64,000 nt of DNA from Drosophila miranda (lineage: Eukaryota; Arthropoda; Insecta; Diptera; Drosophilidae): assembly GCF_003369915.1 (NCBI RefSeq), contig NC_046674.1:24245657-24309656 (forward strand), read 5' to 3'. Shown piece after piece: positions 22,948 through 35,567 of the stretch. Every line of letters starts with the position of its first letter. Position 1 is the stretch's first letter. The translations under genes and the position numbers were made by a program. Below the pieces are notes generated by a model. That model made no database searches, was not told the DNA's origin, and saw nothing but the letters and a program-made list of their open reading frames with translations.

Positions 22948-25110
22948 GGATCTGCTACGGATTTCTGGCTCCATTTACATACGAGAGGAGAGCATGTTAC
23001 GTGGCATGTCAATGCTCTGGCCCCATGTCTGATCGATTACATTGATGAATGAATTTCAACAAGCCATCGCATTATTGGACATCAAGCCAGGAGGACAATG
23101 ACGGGACACTGACTGCGACTCTCGACTCCTACACAGGCTCTTGTCCGGGGTCTGCATTCCACTCTCTCAGCGTCTGGGCCTTGCTCTAGCGAAATTTATT
23201 TGTTGCAAGTTGTCTTTTAAATAAATTTGTTGTCAAACGTTGATCCCCATGGCATGGCATGGCATGGCCATTACATTACATTCAATTCATCAGGAATTCA
23301 TCGGCTGAGCAGAGCCCCAGTCTGTAATAAGTCAAATGGGCCCCCAGACCCCAGATACAATTTAATGAACTTGACAGACACTCTCTGCAATGGTGGAAAT
23401 GTTGTACATTTCGCTGGTATGGTATGGCATGGCATGGAATGGAATGGTTTGGTATGCCTTGAGGGGCAGCCCCATTTAGGAGGCAATAGTTTTGACACCT
23501 TTTTCCTTTAAACAGAGACCCAATCAATATCAATTGATCTGCGCTGATCTGATCTGAGCCATCCCTCCGTTCGGCATAACGAGGCTGAATGAGTGGGGAA
23601 AATGACGAGCAAATCGCTTGGCAGCAGCAGCAGCAGCAGCAGCCCGTGCAATCATTCAATTATAATTTGCGAGCAATGAACAAGAAGCGAGAGATCTGTC
23701 GATGTACCATGTCCAATCCAGCAGAGTCCGCGTACAGGGTTGGGGGGGCAGGTAGGCAATCTCCATGGCAAAAGGTAGAAATAATAACAATTTCCTAGCC
23801 TAGCAATTGGATGACTTGCCAGTGCAGTGCAGAACGATGCCACGTTGCCCCTGCAACGGATGGATTGTTGTTGCCAACTTGCAGCTAACGAGTTCAGCCA
23901 GCAATTTCGTCTCTCCAATCGCATCCAATCCAATCCAAACCGAACCGAACCGTACCGAACAGAACTGAACTGCACTGAAACGAGCCAAAATTGCAAGCCA
24001 GCAACTAAATCGAAATAGAAGAGCGGACCAGCTACAGCTCCAGCTCCAGCTCCAGCTTCAGGCAAAAATAATTGACATCTGTATAAGTTTGCTATTTGAT
24101 TTGCTGCCGTGTGCAGTGTGGAGTGCGCTGTGGAGTGCACTGTGGAGTTGCTTACTGGGATACTGGGGATACTTGGATGAGGATAACAAGTGGCCAAGTG
24201 GTGTTGTGTGTTGTCCGCGACTCTGTCGCTGTCTCCCTGTCTGTCCATTTTTCACCTGCACAGCGCGATTGCATTTCAGGCTCTGATAAATTACGCCAAA
24301 ACTGAAGCAAAACCTGGCCATCTACTCCGTTCCAGTTGCAGTTGCAGTGGCACTGGCACTGCCAGTTTCAGTTTGGGGCTGAGAAAGTGCCAGTTAATGA
24401 TTTTTGTTGTTGTTGCTGCTGTCTTCCTCCTCCTCCAATCGGGGGCCCGGCTCATTGGGCCCCTTATCGGGTCGGGCGGCGCTTTCTAATCGCTGAATTG
24501 TGGCCGGCCACATTGTGGCATGTAAATGTTGACAGCAACATGTTTACCGTTCGCCTCTGTGTAGCCTCTGCCGCTGCCTGTCCCTGCCCCTGTCCCTGCC
24601 CCACAGATGTTTCAACAATGTGGAAACTTGGAAACTTTTGGCATTTACATGAGAATTGTAAGCGCAAACATTTCGGTTTTTTTTTGTGTTCCCTGTTCCT
24701 AAAAAAACACATACAATATGAGCATAGAATTTGTCCGGCAAAAAACAAGATGCATTTGCTGTTGTTGTTGCTGCCGCTGCCGCTGCCACTGCCGCTGCCG
24801 CTGCCGCTGCTATTGTTGTCGGTCTTGATGGTTGAGCAACAAATTGAGTCTAATTAATTTTCAGCAAGCGCTGCAAAGACTCCATTGTCTGCAGGGAATA
24901 TATGTATACCCTTTGGTGGACGAGACGGGGACTCATTAGCAGGGTAAATGGATCGGGGGGGCAGAGGCAGGAGGCAGGAGGCAGGAGAAGGTCGCTTCAT
25001 AGTTAAATCTAGGCATGAACCATCAAACTCAAACAACTGATAGGTTATCCCCTGCCACACAACAAAATACTCTCAATTTGAGAGTATCTCCCATTCGTCC
25101 AAGCGTATTT

Positions 25111-25118
25111 ATCGATAG
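25111..25118. promoter_or_regulatory. perfect DRE motif (TATCGATA)
   Basis: TATCGATA is the 8-bp palindromic DNA replication-related element bound by DREF, common in Drosophila housekeeping promoters and domain boundaries. It is isolated: no gene start is recognisable within several kilobases. A boundary role or chance are both possible. Confidence 0.35.
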
Positions 25119-28100
25119 ATACTTCTATCTTTTGGCCAGCTCTTAACGGTAGATGAATGTTTAAACAATGAACACTGCCATCATGAGGAAAGAGCAACGG
25201 CAGCAGCAGCAGCAGCATCAAATAAATAAATACTTGATTTGGAGCTCTCAAAATCTATGCAAAGCGGCATCAAAAGCCCCCCAAACGAACGAACAAACGA
25301 ACGAACATTCATTCAGTTAGTTAATGCTTTAGATATGCAAATCAGGCAAAATTCCTTCGTTCAGCTTCTCCCCAGCTGATTGGCTGCCTGCCTGCCTCCA
25401 TAAGCTCTCTGCTTAATTGCTGCTGCACCGTAATGGGGCCAGGTTGGTGGCGGGGGCTGGGGGGAGAGATTTCCATAAAATGCGAGCATTGTTAGGCAGA
25501 GCAGGCCCCTACCCTAACAGGGCTACTGTTTTCTACGGAGGAAAGTGAGCGTGGAAAGTGGATGGGCACCCGAATGAATCTGTTTATGAACTGTTTTTTG
25601 TAGGTCTCTGGGCCAGTCGGGGTCACCTTTCGGTGGGAATGGATTGGATTCGATTCGATTCGATTGGAATAGCCATCAAATTGACTTCTCGTGTTGTACT
25701 GCTGCTGCATGCCACACCCCAGAATCTAGACAGTCCCGATAGCAGTCCTGATGGCCAACGCTGGTGGCCAATACTCAGCTCTCGACTTGGCTTATCACTT
25801 GACAGGCAACGGCGACAGCCGACAGTCGACAGTCCACAGTCGGCACAGTCGGCAATTTGCATGGTTCTCCCTTTGGCCAGGGGCCAAGGGACCCGGGGGG
25901 ACACTGATATCAGGGAACAACTCATTACGAATGCGACACTCGCCTTGCGATGTGGCCTGGGTGCCGGGTTGCAACAAGTTGCAGCCCAGGAGTGGCGAGG
26001 CACAGTCAAATTGGCAAACTTTTAGCACTCTCAAAAGAGATACTTTTTCGATTTACGGGGCGTATGAGCAACGGGTCGGGTCATCACCAGAGAGCTGTTG
26101 AAGCCGAAGCTGACGCCGAAGTTGCAGCTGCAACGGCCTCCCCTCTGAATGAAATGCAAATTTAAGTGCAGCTGGGGAACTGCTGCCGCAGTGGAAACCT
26201 GAACTGAAACTCGAACTGGAACAGAAACTGGACTGGGTGTGGGGTGGGCGATGTCGATGTCGATGGCTATAACTATGACTATGGCAATGACGTGGCCGGA
26301 TCGGCTTTAAATAAATGTTATTATTTCGATAACTTGGCGTGTTTTTGCGGCTGTGCCCACGTTTAATTATGCCACAAACCGGACAGCCGCTGCAGCAGCC
26401 ACAGCAGCCACCGCAGCGAATGGATTGGAATGGATACCAAAATCAATATCATTTCGTGCCGAGTTTTTAATGAACAATTGTCGGGGCACACAATTTTAGC
26501 ACATTGTAAATAAGCAATTGAATTGGTGCTGGAACTGTAGCTGTGGCTTTAGCTGTTTCTGCAGCTGGCACTGGAGCTGTAGCTGTAGCTGTGGCTGTGG
26601 CTGGAAGTGAGTGGTATGGATATCTGGTCTCTGATACCAAAAACAGACCGGGCGCGAGCCTGCCGACAGTTTTGATCGCCCCCATTCCGCACCCCCGTTC
26701 GCTTTAATCAAATTCACATTAACAACAGCAACTGCAACAGCAGCGGCTTTAACTTTAACGCAGCTGCAACAAAGAAGGCAAGTCATGAGCAGGCAGGCAT
26801 GCGGCTATTGCAGGGTATGGGTATGCTCGAACAGGCCCACATCAGAAGAGAAGAGGGAAAGAGGGTAAAAGCCTCTTTAATTAAGATCTATGGCGCAACC
26901 AGTTCAATAAATTCCAACCAAAGCTCTCTGTTAAAATGTTGGGGGCTCATTCATTTCCATTGCATTCGCATCCAGGACGATACAAAATTGTATCCAAATA
27001 TTATGCTCCCCTGATCGATTCCACGGTACTGAGAATATCGATCCATCGGCCAATCCCTGGCCACATGTTCAGTTATGGATTTGTATAGTTTTTTTTATAA
27101 ATTTTTTTTTGTCCCGGGTACACGCCCAAAAGCCAATAGCAACAATAGCGGTTGCAGCCAGCCGCTTGTTTGGACAAGTTACCAAAAATAGACCAGACCA
27201 GACCAGGCCAGAGTCGCGCTGAAATCGAACCAAAGACTGAGCCCGAGACTTGGATTGGTTTTGCAGCAAGACAAAAACGATGGAAATACATTATGAGCCG
27301 TGTGGCATGGTTGCGGTGAAACTGCGGATAATTGCTGCGGCTATGAGGCCGCTAGTAATTCATACATAAATATATATAGAATACGACCAAAAGTTGGGAC
27401 ATTTACGACTCTGGGCAGGGCCAGGGAGCGCACGGAATGGAAAAGTTGAAAATTGAAAACGGAATCGAAATCGAAATGCGTTTGCGATAATTTGCATGCC
27501 CAAGGTTGGTTGCACGCCCCAGAAACGTTGACGCCTCTAATTGCAGGCCCCCGGTACCAGTCGCAGTCGCAGTCGCAGTCGCAGTCCCGTGGTGGTGCTG
27601 CTGGTGGGGCGATGGGCAGTCGTCGGGGCATCAAAATTACAGGTTTATGCGTTTCCGTTCCTGCACTGATCTGACAGTTATTATAACCTGCATCCCATTA
27701 GCAGGGGACGGTGGATGTGGAACCCGTAATGAACTTGTCTAGGACCCGAACGGGCAAACATCTGGCCAGGGCCCTGGCTCTGGACCGGGAGATATTGATA
27801 AGGCAATCGCGGGGCGCTGGTACTGCCACTGCCACTGCCACTGCCAGTGCCAGGCGGTGGCGGTGGGCATATGGCAGTGCAATTTATGGGATCAACAGAC
27901 CCGTTAGTGCCAAATTACAAATGGGCTCATGGCAGCAAAGTGCAAAACAGACGTGGCAATAACCAACAAGACATTAACCCGGCACGGAGCGGAATGGAGT
28001 GGAGTGGAGTGGAGTGGAATGGCTCGGCGCATGCCTCGCCGCGCCTCACACAGCTGCACTGCATCCAGAGTGCATATGCTGCATGGTCCAATAATTGCCA

Positions 28101-28260
28101 GGCCCCACAGTCCAGCGGCCTCACCCTCCGTGCCTCCCGTGCCTCCGTACCTCCGTGCCTCCGTACCCCCGTCCCCACCACACACACACACAAACACACA
28201 TGAGAGCTGCTGGCTGCAAGGCGGGAAGCTGGAATCAGAGCCAACGGCGATTCCACAAGA

Positions 28261-28285
28261 TACGAGTACGAGTACGAGTACGAGT
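28261..28285 (+). repeat. GAGTAC hexanucleotide repeat
   Basis: About four tandem GAGTAC units, intergenic and noncoding. Confidence 0.8.
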
Positions 28286-31200
28286 GCAGTTGCAGCACCG
28301 CCGTACCGGCGGATGGCCAGAATGCCAGAATGCCCCACCAAAAGACAGACGGAGCGACGGAGCAACCGACAGAACCGCCAAAAGACAAAACCGACCAACC
28401 GACCAACCGACAGAGCAACCGTCGCTGGCCACAAAAACATAAAACAATAAAGCTGGGCGCTGCGCTGCGCAAAGAATAATCGCATAAATCATGCGGACTT
28501 GCGGCGGCGTCTAAACTGCACTAACGGCAACGTGAACGAGGGCTACGCGAGCATCGTATCTCTGGAACGAGGCGCAACTTTGGCCACACGGCACAGTGGT
28601 GTGAGAGTGATGGGCTGACTGCAGAATGCAATAATAAATACCATTGCTAGAGCCTTAATTATAGGACATACAGAATTATCTACCTCAGAGGGCCCTTCGC
28701 CTGTCCCTGGAATTCAGACTTATAGATTCGTACTCTCAGAGCTACAAATCTCTTACTCTACCCATCGATATGTATTCGATATTTAGGGGGCAAGCGCCCT
28801 CTGCACTCGCTTCGTCTGTGCGGTGACCCCCGGCTCACTCGCTTGCTCACACCAACCATTTCTTCAAGCACTGCGCCTGAGTCACACATCATATACTGAA
28901 ATAGATCGTAAAATACAAAGACAATAAAGACACACAATATTACGAGTATGTATGAGTAAAATATCGGGTGAAAACTTTTGTATTCAATAGAGAGATAATC
29001 ACAAATGTCTGTGATCGTTACTCCAACATTCGGTTATTTCAGTGGCAATAATTCGTATCAAATATCCCTTATTCCAGAACATTGCCCCACTGTGAATCGA
29101 GCAGCGCGGCAACACTTTTCTTGCCTTAAGCCAAATTTATAGCGATCTAAGTAGGTATAAAGCGCTCATTTTGTGGCAGAAACAACGACGACGACGACGA
29201 CGGCGGCGACGACAGCGGCGACTTCGTTACGATTTCGAGGAGTGCCCGTGCACCGCCAACAGGAGTTCAGCGCGATGGCAATGCCTTTGTTCTCTTCCAC
29301 ATCCACTTCCTCCTCTTCCTTGGGCGACGACCGACCCATTGTTGTTGCTTTTGTAATTTCTTTATCCCGTTGGCAGTTTCGCCTGCACTCCGCTCCCGCT
29401 CTCGCCCGCTCTCTTCGTCTCTCTTTTGCTAAGAACAATAGAAATGCAGCGCACGAAAGCTGCGAGAGGCGGGAGCTGAGCGGAACGGAACGGGGAGCGC
29501 GAAGAAAGCGCGGTCAGAGAAAGAGAGAGCTAAAGCCCGAAAAAATACCTGCGGCTAACACAAGGAGTATTTTCCATAAGGTAGGGTCGTGCCCGTCTCC
29601 TTTTTGTTTCCCAATCTCCCCCTCAAGCACAAACGCAACTGGCACACAATTTAAGCTCGCTCTCTCCGAATGCCTCACCTTGCTTGAATATACCCTGGCA
29701 CAAATCCACCGTTGAAATAGGTGCATTCCGCAAGCTTTGAAAGGGGAAGAGCCGACAGCGGGCAGCTTTACCTCACCGCTGCTCACTCGTGCGCGATTTT
29801 CGAAAGAACTTCTTGTCAGGGCTTTCGGTACCGCTGTTCGGCCTTTGTTGTGGTTACGACTTTTACCGGGGAGCGGGAGCGGCAGCGGGAGAAAGGCGAC
29901 TAACTGGGACAAAGTTTTTGGGCAGCCGACAAAAAAAAAAACAGAATCGCCTTAGAACAGGAGTCGCCCTGTGCGGTTACCCCCAAAAGCCCTTGGAGTG
30001 GACACTTCAAAAAGCGGTCTAGTCCTGCGGTAAGTATTTGGTGAGGTAGGGCTTACTCATTAGGGGACAAACATTTTCTGTGCCCTGACTTATCAGTCGT
30101 TCTAATGCCTTACCCGAAGCGCAGAAATCAGCCATTAATCAATTGATATGACAAAATGCAATGCAAAAGAAATGGATCGAAAAATGGACCCGCATTGTTT
30201 CAGCAGAAGGAAGCACAGGAGGAGGGGTGTTAGACAGGTCAAGCCGGTTTACTGCCGCTCCATCGCCTGCTCCTGCCGCTCCTGCTCCTGCTCCTGCTCC
30301 TGCCACCGCTTCATTATTATGCGCGCATTGTGCGTGGCCCGGCAACAGGAACTGGCCATGGACATGGGCACATGGACATAGGAATTTGTAAGCCCGGCCC
30401 AAAGCCCAGTCGAAGCCCATGCCGAGGCCCAACAAGAAGCGTGCTCCGATTCTCAATTGCAGCGTGGTGCATATGCCTCCAGGGACAATTCATGCAGCTG
30501 ACAGGGAGAGAGGGAGAGAGAGAGAGCGAGAAGATGGGAGAGTCGTAAAAGGAAGCCAGGCAAACTGCAGCTCGCAATTAAACAAAGCCCCTTCCCGGAC
30601 CAGAGCGCCCTATGAGGAGCAACGGGAGCGAAGCTGGACGCAGACAATGGCTCTGTCCAAAACTGTGCAAAACCAGTAAGAGCTTTATAGTCCATTGAGT
30701 GTAAGGGTCTTACAGATATCCCCTAATTCTAGCTCCATCACAATTCAAACATTGCTGATAAATCAGGTGGAGAACCCATCAAAATAACAGAGCAAGGCTT
30801 ATTGATTGTAATGATTAGTGTAAGACCTGTATAAGCTCGTAAATGAGTGTGTCTTCGATCTGCCTGCCACATGCTTAAATCTCCACTCGAACACAACATA
30901 CCATTAGTACCGTGTATGTGCCACGCCAGACCCAACCTAGTGGCATCTGCAGCATATGCAGGGACGAGGATGGGGTCGAGGCTCCCTCAAAGGACTCTAA
31001 ACGCATTTCCGCCAACGATGACGACGGCCACGTCGCTTTGCATTTTATGCAAAACATCGCCTATCAGCCAGATCTAGCTCGAAACTAGATTGAGGGGGCG
31101 GTGGGGCAGGGGCAGCTGAAGCAGGCCAAATGTGGCCAGATCTTGACCAGCAGACCAGGCCAGACCAGACCATAGAACGAGCCGGAATGGAGGGCCCAGC

Positions 31201-33387
31201 CCCAACGCAGCGCTTGTCATATTTAGTTGGCAGAACAAAGCACTCGCCATAAACGCTTGCAAATCGCCGCCAAATCGCAGGGGAAACGCTTTGCTGGCCA
31301 GCATGTTGCATTTAAAGCGTTTTTAAACGCTAGAAAAACGGCCGGCTCTCGCCAGGAGGAACGAGTTTTAACCTGAAAAAGGGCAACCAATTTACATTTC
31401 TGAGAGAACTATGAGCCACATATGTATGCACCAGAGCAGTATTTTGGTTGATGTGTGGTTGAAGAGGTTAGTGGGGGGATTTCTGGGGTATTTAATGGGG
31501 TTTCGTAGGATAGAATTATCTACTTTTGACCTTTGTGCTTAGTGGCTTGGAACTCTTATACAATAAATGATCCCAGACTGATGGCTTGTTATCCCTATTT
31601 GCTGATGGTATTGACACAAGTTCTTCTTTTGCCCGATTCAGAAACTCTTTAACCTACTCTTGCACATGGTGTAGTCCCCTTGTTTATCTTTAAACAAAAA
31701 AAACCAAAAAAAAAGGGAGCTGGGTCCCCTGCTTGGCCCAATTTGGTTAAAAACTTCAGATGAACTGAGGCGTGGAGAGAATTCACTGGCCGTGTCCACA
31801 ATGCAAATGAGGTCCTTTCAGCGATACACCGTACACCGTACACCGTACACTTGTGCACACTGTGGTGGTGCTGGAGGTCTGGTCAGGGCTTGGAGCCTAG
31901 GGCCCTGGGCCTGGAGCTGTTTCCATCAGCATCTCATCTCCATCAGTAGCCCCATCATTGTCGTCGGGCTGGTGGGGCTACCCGCTGGTGACAATTTAAC
32001 ACACAAATTCAGTGAAGCGACAACTTGGGCACAAGCATAAATTTACAACAGCCCCGCCCACCCACACAGGCCTCTGATCTGACGGCGGGGGGTTGGTGCT
32101 TTAATTTTCCTTTTTCTTGCAGTTTTCCCTTCGGTTCGGCTCCGGTTCGGCTTTTTTCGGCGCTTATGCTCAAAGCCAGTGAAGCAGAAAACTTTACAAT
32201 CCATCAAATTAATGGAGCAATGTGTCACGAGGAGCACTCGTAGCGCTCGTCGCACCATCTCCTTCGATGCCTGATGGCTGATGGCTGACAGCTCTCACTT
32301 AGATTCCCTCTGGTCTCGGCACTGACAAAACCAACTGGAGCTCCTCCTACTGCTCCTGCTCCTGCTCCTCCTCTGTCCCGACTGCTGCTGGTGAAATGTC
32401 ATCAACTTGAAATTGTAAATCAAGCAAAAATTGATTGAACAAAGCGCAGAGCGCTTAAAAAACCAAAGGAACAGAACAATGAGGCAAAGGGCACACGGGA
32501 CATGGGATATGGGATATGGGATGGAATATATCTGTATAGTGGCAAGGCTTCAATCTGTTGAATAGATTTGTGCATAGAGGATGCACTTGTGTGTGTACTC
32601 AAAGATTGCGAGGGTCTGGGCTGACAGTAGAAGTAATTGATTAACATTTGCGGATCAAATGGTAAATACCATTCAAATGGCGTATCAGAATCGAACATCT
32701 TATAAAACGGTTGCATAAATTAGAGAATATTCAACCGTTTGGTCGGAATGTGCTCCCACTCTCTTTTTTAAGGCAAAATGTTAGCTTAAAGATACTTTAA
32801 AATTGAGAAATCACATACGCTTTGGGTTGCCTTCTTTTCCCAAGTTTTCCCAATTGATTGCTCCATCAATCTACGTCTGGGCAGGATTACCATTGAATGC
32901 GGAATCAATCAATACTGTTTATTTGTGCAAGTGCTATGCCCCAAAACTCCAATCCCTGCAGGCTGTCTCGGCTGCCTTTCACCGCAGACCCAGGCCCAGA
33001 CACAGACCCAGAGCCACCAGACAATTGCCACATATGACATACAATTAACACAGTTAATGTGCCGATGGGTCCAGCCCACATGGCACAGCCCACTCCCCAC
33101 TCTCGAAGCACCATCCACCATCCACCAGAAAGTGTCTCCAGCCTGTCCAGAGTGGTGCCTGCCTTTCACCAGACCCTCCAGTGGCTTTAAAGACGTTTTC
33201 TTTGGGCGACTGCGACTGCAACTGACACTGGGACATAATGAAAGTCCTACGCGATGCTACGGGTGAAAACTTTCGCAAATATGCAAATCGTCCCACTGCC
33301 ATTTGCACGTACAAATGTAACGTACATTTTATAGACTTATCACGCGACACTCGGCCTGGCTTCGACTTTGGCTTCGGGACTGGCTCT

Positions 33388-33412
33388 GGGGCCTGGGGTC
33401 TGGGGTCTGGGG
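33388..33412 (+). other. canonical four-tetrad G-quadruplex motif
   Basis: Four GGGG runs (33388-33391, 33395-33398, 33402-33405, 33409-33412) are separated by three-base loops CCT, TCT and TCT. This is a textbook G4N3 arrangement predicted to fold stably. It is intergenic. Confidence 0.75.
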
Positions 33413-34937
33413 TCTGGCCAGAGCGGTCCATAAATCTAAGCGATATGCCGCCCATTTCATCTCATTGCCGGCCGCCCACTTGGGTTTCGCAATGTTGCTG
33501 CTGCCACTGTCTCTGCTGCTGTTGCTGTTGCATTTGCTGCTCCTGCTGTCGTCGACGTCGTCACGAGTGGCAACAATTAATTTTCATACGCAGACGCAGT
33601 TGGATGGCAGATCTGGCAGGAGGCTACTTCCAGACAGACAGGGGGACAGGGGGACAGGGGGACAGGAGGACAGGAGGAACTGGGGAGACAGACAGGGAGG
33701 CATCCGCACATTCGGGGAGGCATGGGGCGACTGGTAGCCACTGGGAGAGACACTCACTCCGGGAACGGATGCAGTTTGGAAGTCTTCTTGCAGGCGACAA
33801 ACAAATTGCACATCGATGCGACAGAGATGGCGACTTGTGGCATTCTAGGAAAATAAATTTAAATAAACGCAAAAGTCTTCTGCTTTGGCCCTGGTAGTGT
33901 CTCCCGTTTCTCTTCCTCCGCCTACAGCCCAGGCGGGAGAGAGAGAGAGATAGAGAGAGGGAATTGAAAATGCAAATTCGCGCGAAAATAAAATCAAGTG
34001 ATGGAGAAGGGGAGAGGTGAAGTGACTGGGAGGCCGACACTCTCTTCGGGCCACAAGTGTTTTAACAATGTTTGCATCGCGCATTACGTGATTTGGCTGC
34101 CGCCCCGCCCACACCACCTGCTGGTGCTCATCCTCCTGGTGCTCATCCGCCTGCTGCTCCTCCTGCTGCTCATCCTCCCACTTGGTTGGTCTTTGCGTGT
34201 AGCAACATGTTCAAATTTGAATAAAACGCAATGCGAAAGGCATTGGAGAGTCCACGAGAATCGGAAATACCCTGCCGCCACCTCAGGGAAAGATCATTGT
34301 ATGGATACAAAAACCGGGAGGAGGAGGTTTACAATAGAAAAGAAAATTTTGTAGGGATTTTGCTCAAGAAGTTGCCCTCTAGATGATCTAAAACTTAGCG
34401 AAAATAACTTCATTTCAACATGGAAAACTTCCATATGAGGGCTCTGGAACCCACAGAAGTTGGCTCCTTCAAAAACAGAGAAAACAATTGCACAACAGTG
34501 TTTAAAATTCGTTTTCAAAATTCCAAGCACGCGGCAAAGCATTTTCGACAGATGCTTAGCTCTTCCCAGACTTCAGCAGACCCTGCTCTTCCCCTCTCTT
34601 TCTTCCTGGCAGGGCGGGGCAGAACACAGTGTAGTACCACCGATAAGGACTCCCCACCACCAAGTGGGTGTTGCCGGCAAGGAGCAGACTGCTGCTGCTA
34701 CGCGAACCCATTGACGCCTTCGCCTTGGCTGCATCTTGCATCCTCCGCCTTCGTTATCAGCGTTGCTTTCCCGCCGCCTCCGCCACGCCGTTGTCGTCGC
34801 AGCGACACTTCCAGCGACACTGGGGCGGAGATAACATTCCCGGGGCCGGCGACACTTTGCATGTCGGCAGCAGCTCCAGCTTCAGCTTCCTCTGGAGTCT
34901 CGCAGAGTCGATAAATTAGCGCATGCATCTTCATTTT

Positions 34938-34982
34938 GGGTCCGGGTCTGGGGCCGGGTCCGGGTATGGGTATGGGTATGGG
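34938..34982 (+). other. G-rich tract with multiple GGG runs
   Basis: At least seven GGG or GGGG runs occur in 45 bp with two- or three-base spacers, passing into GGGTAT repeats at the right end. It fits the G3 quadruplex pattern with several alternative registers. Confidence 0.65.
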
Positions 34983-35396
34983 AGTGCATTAGTCCCAGTG
35001 AAAGGTTGAGCTTAAGCCCTCGGCCAAAATCAAGAACAATGGAACAGGGCCGGCCCGAACAGGAAAGGACAGGATCTCGAGTCCCCGTCTCCCTACCACT
35101 TTGCTGAGTCATTAGAATCCGCAGCTGCGACTGCACCGGCGGCTCAAATCCAATTACAATGCAGAATCAACTGGCTGTGGCACACACAAGCAGACACACA
35201 CAAGCACACACACAGATAGATTCTCGTGGAGCCTGGCATGGATGGGGACCTAAAACCAGTCCCCAATGGAGTTTGATCTGCAATTTGGGCCCCAGCCTCG
35301 GACATGGCCAAAAGCCGCTGGCGAGCATTGTCCACTCCGTGGGCTCTTTTGCTTTATTATAGCAACGCTTATACAGATTAGAATAAATCAACTTGT

Positions 35397-35422
35397 CCCC
35401 CAGTGCCCGGTCCCCGGTCCCC
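35397..35422 (-). other. C-rich tract (G-quadruplex motif on the minus strand)
   Basis: C runs of 5, 3, 4 and 4 (35397-35401, 35406-35408, 35412-35415, 35419-35422) with short spacers make a G-quadruplex motif on the minus strand and a possible i-motif on the plus strand. Confidence 0.6.
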
Positions 35423-35517
35423 GGTCCTAGACCGGCTCCCTACCTGGTTGCCTCTCTCTGGTGCTCTCGTTTCGGTTGTCCAGCGATCAGCAAACGCTAC
35501 CGGCAACAACATGCCTG

Positions 35518-35567
35518 CTCTGCCTATGCCTATGCCTATGCCTATGCCTACGCCTATGCCCATGCCT
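35518..35567 (+). repeat. CTATGC hexanucleotide repeat
   Basis: About eight units of CTATGC with single-base variants (CTACGC, CCATGC) in intergenic DNA. Confidence 0.8.

Noticed and set aside
27904..28485. 193-codon minus-strand frame and its antisense partners near 27929-28450
   Set aside because: Overlapping frames are open on both strands, which reflects composition and repeats rather than selection; no domain is visible.
33238..33897. 219-codon plus-strand frame with a Cys-rich stretch
   Set aside because: The Cys run is translated TGC/TGT repeats and the rest is GGGACA and TCTGGG repeat peptide; not a cysteine-rich secreted protein.
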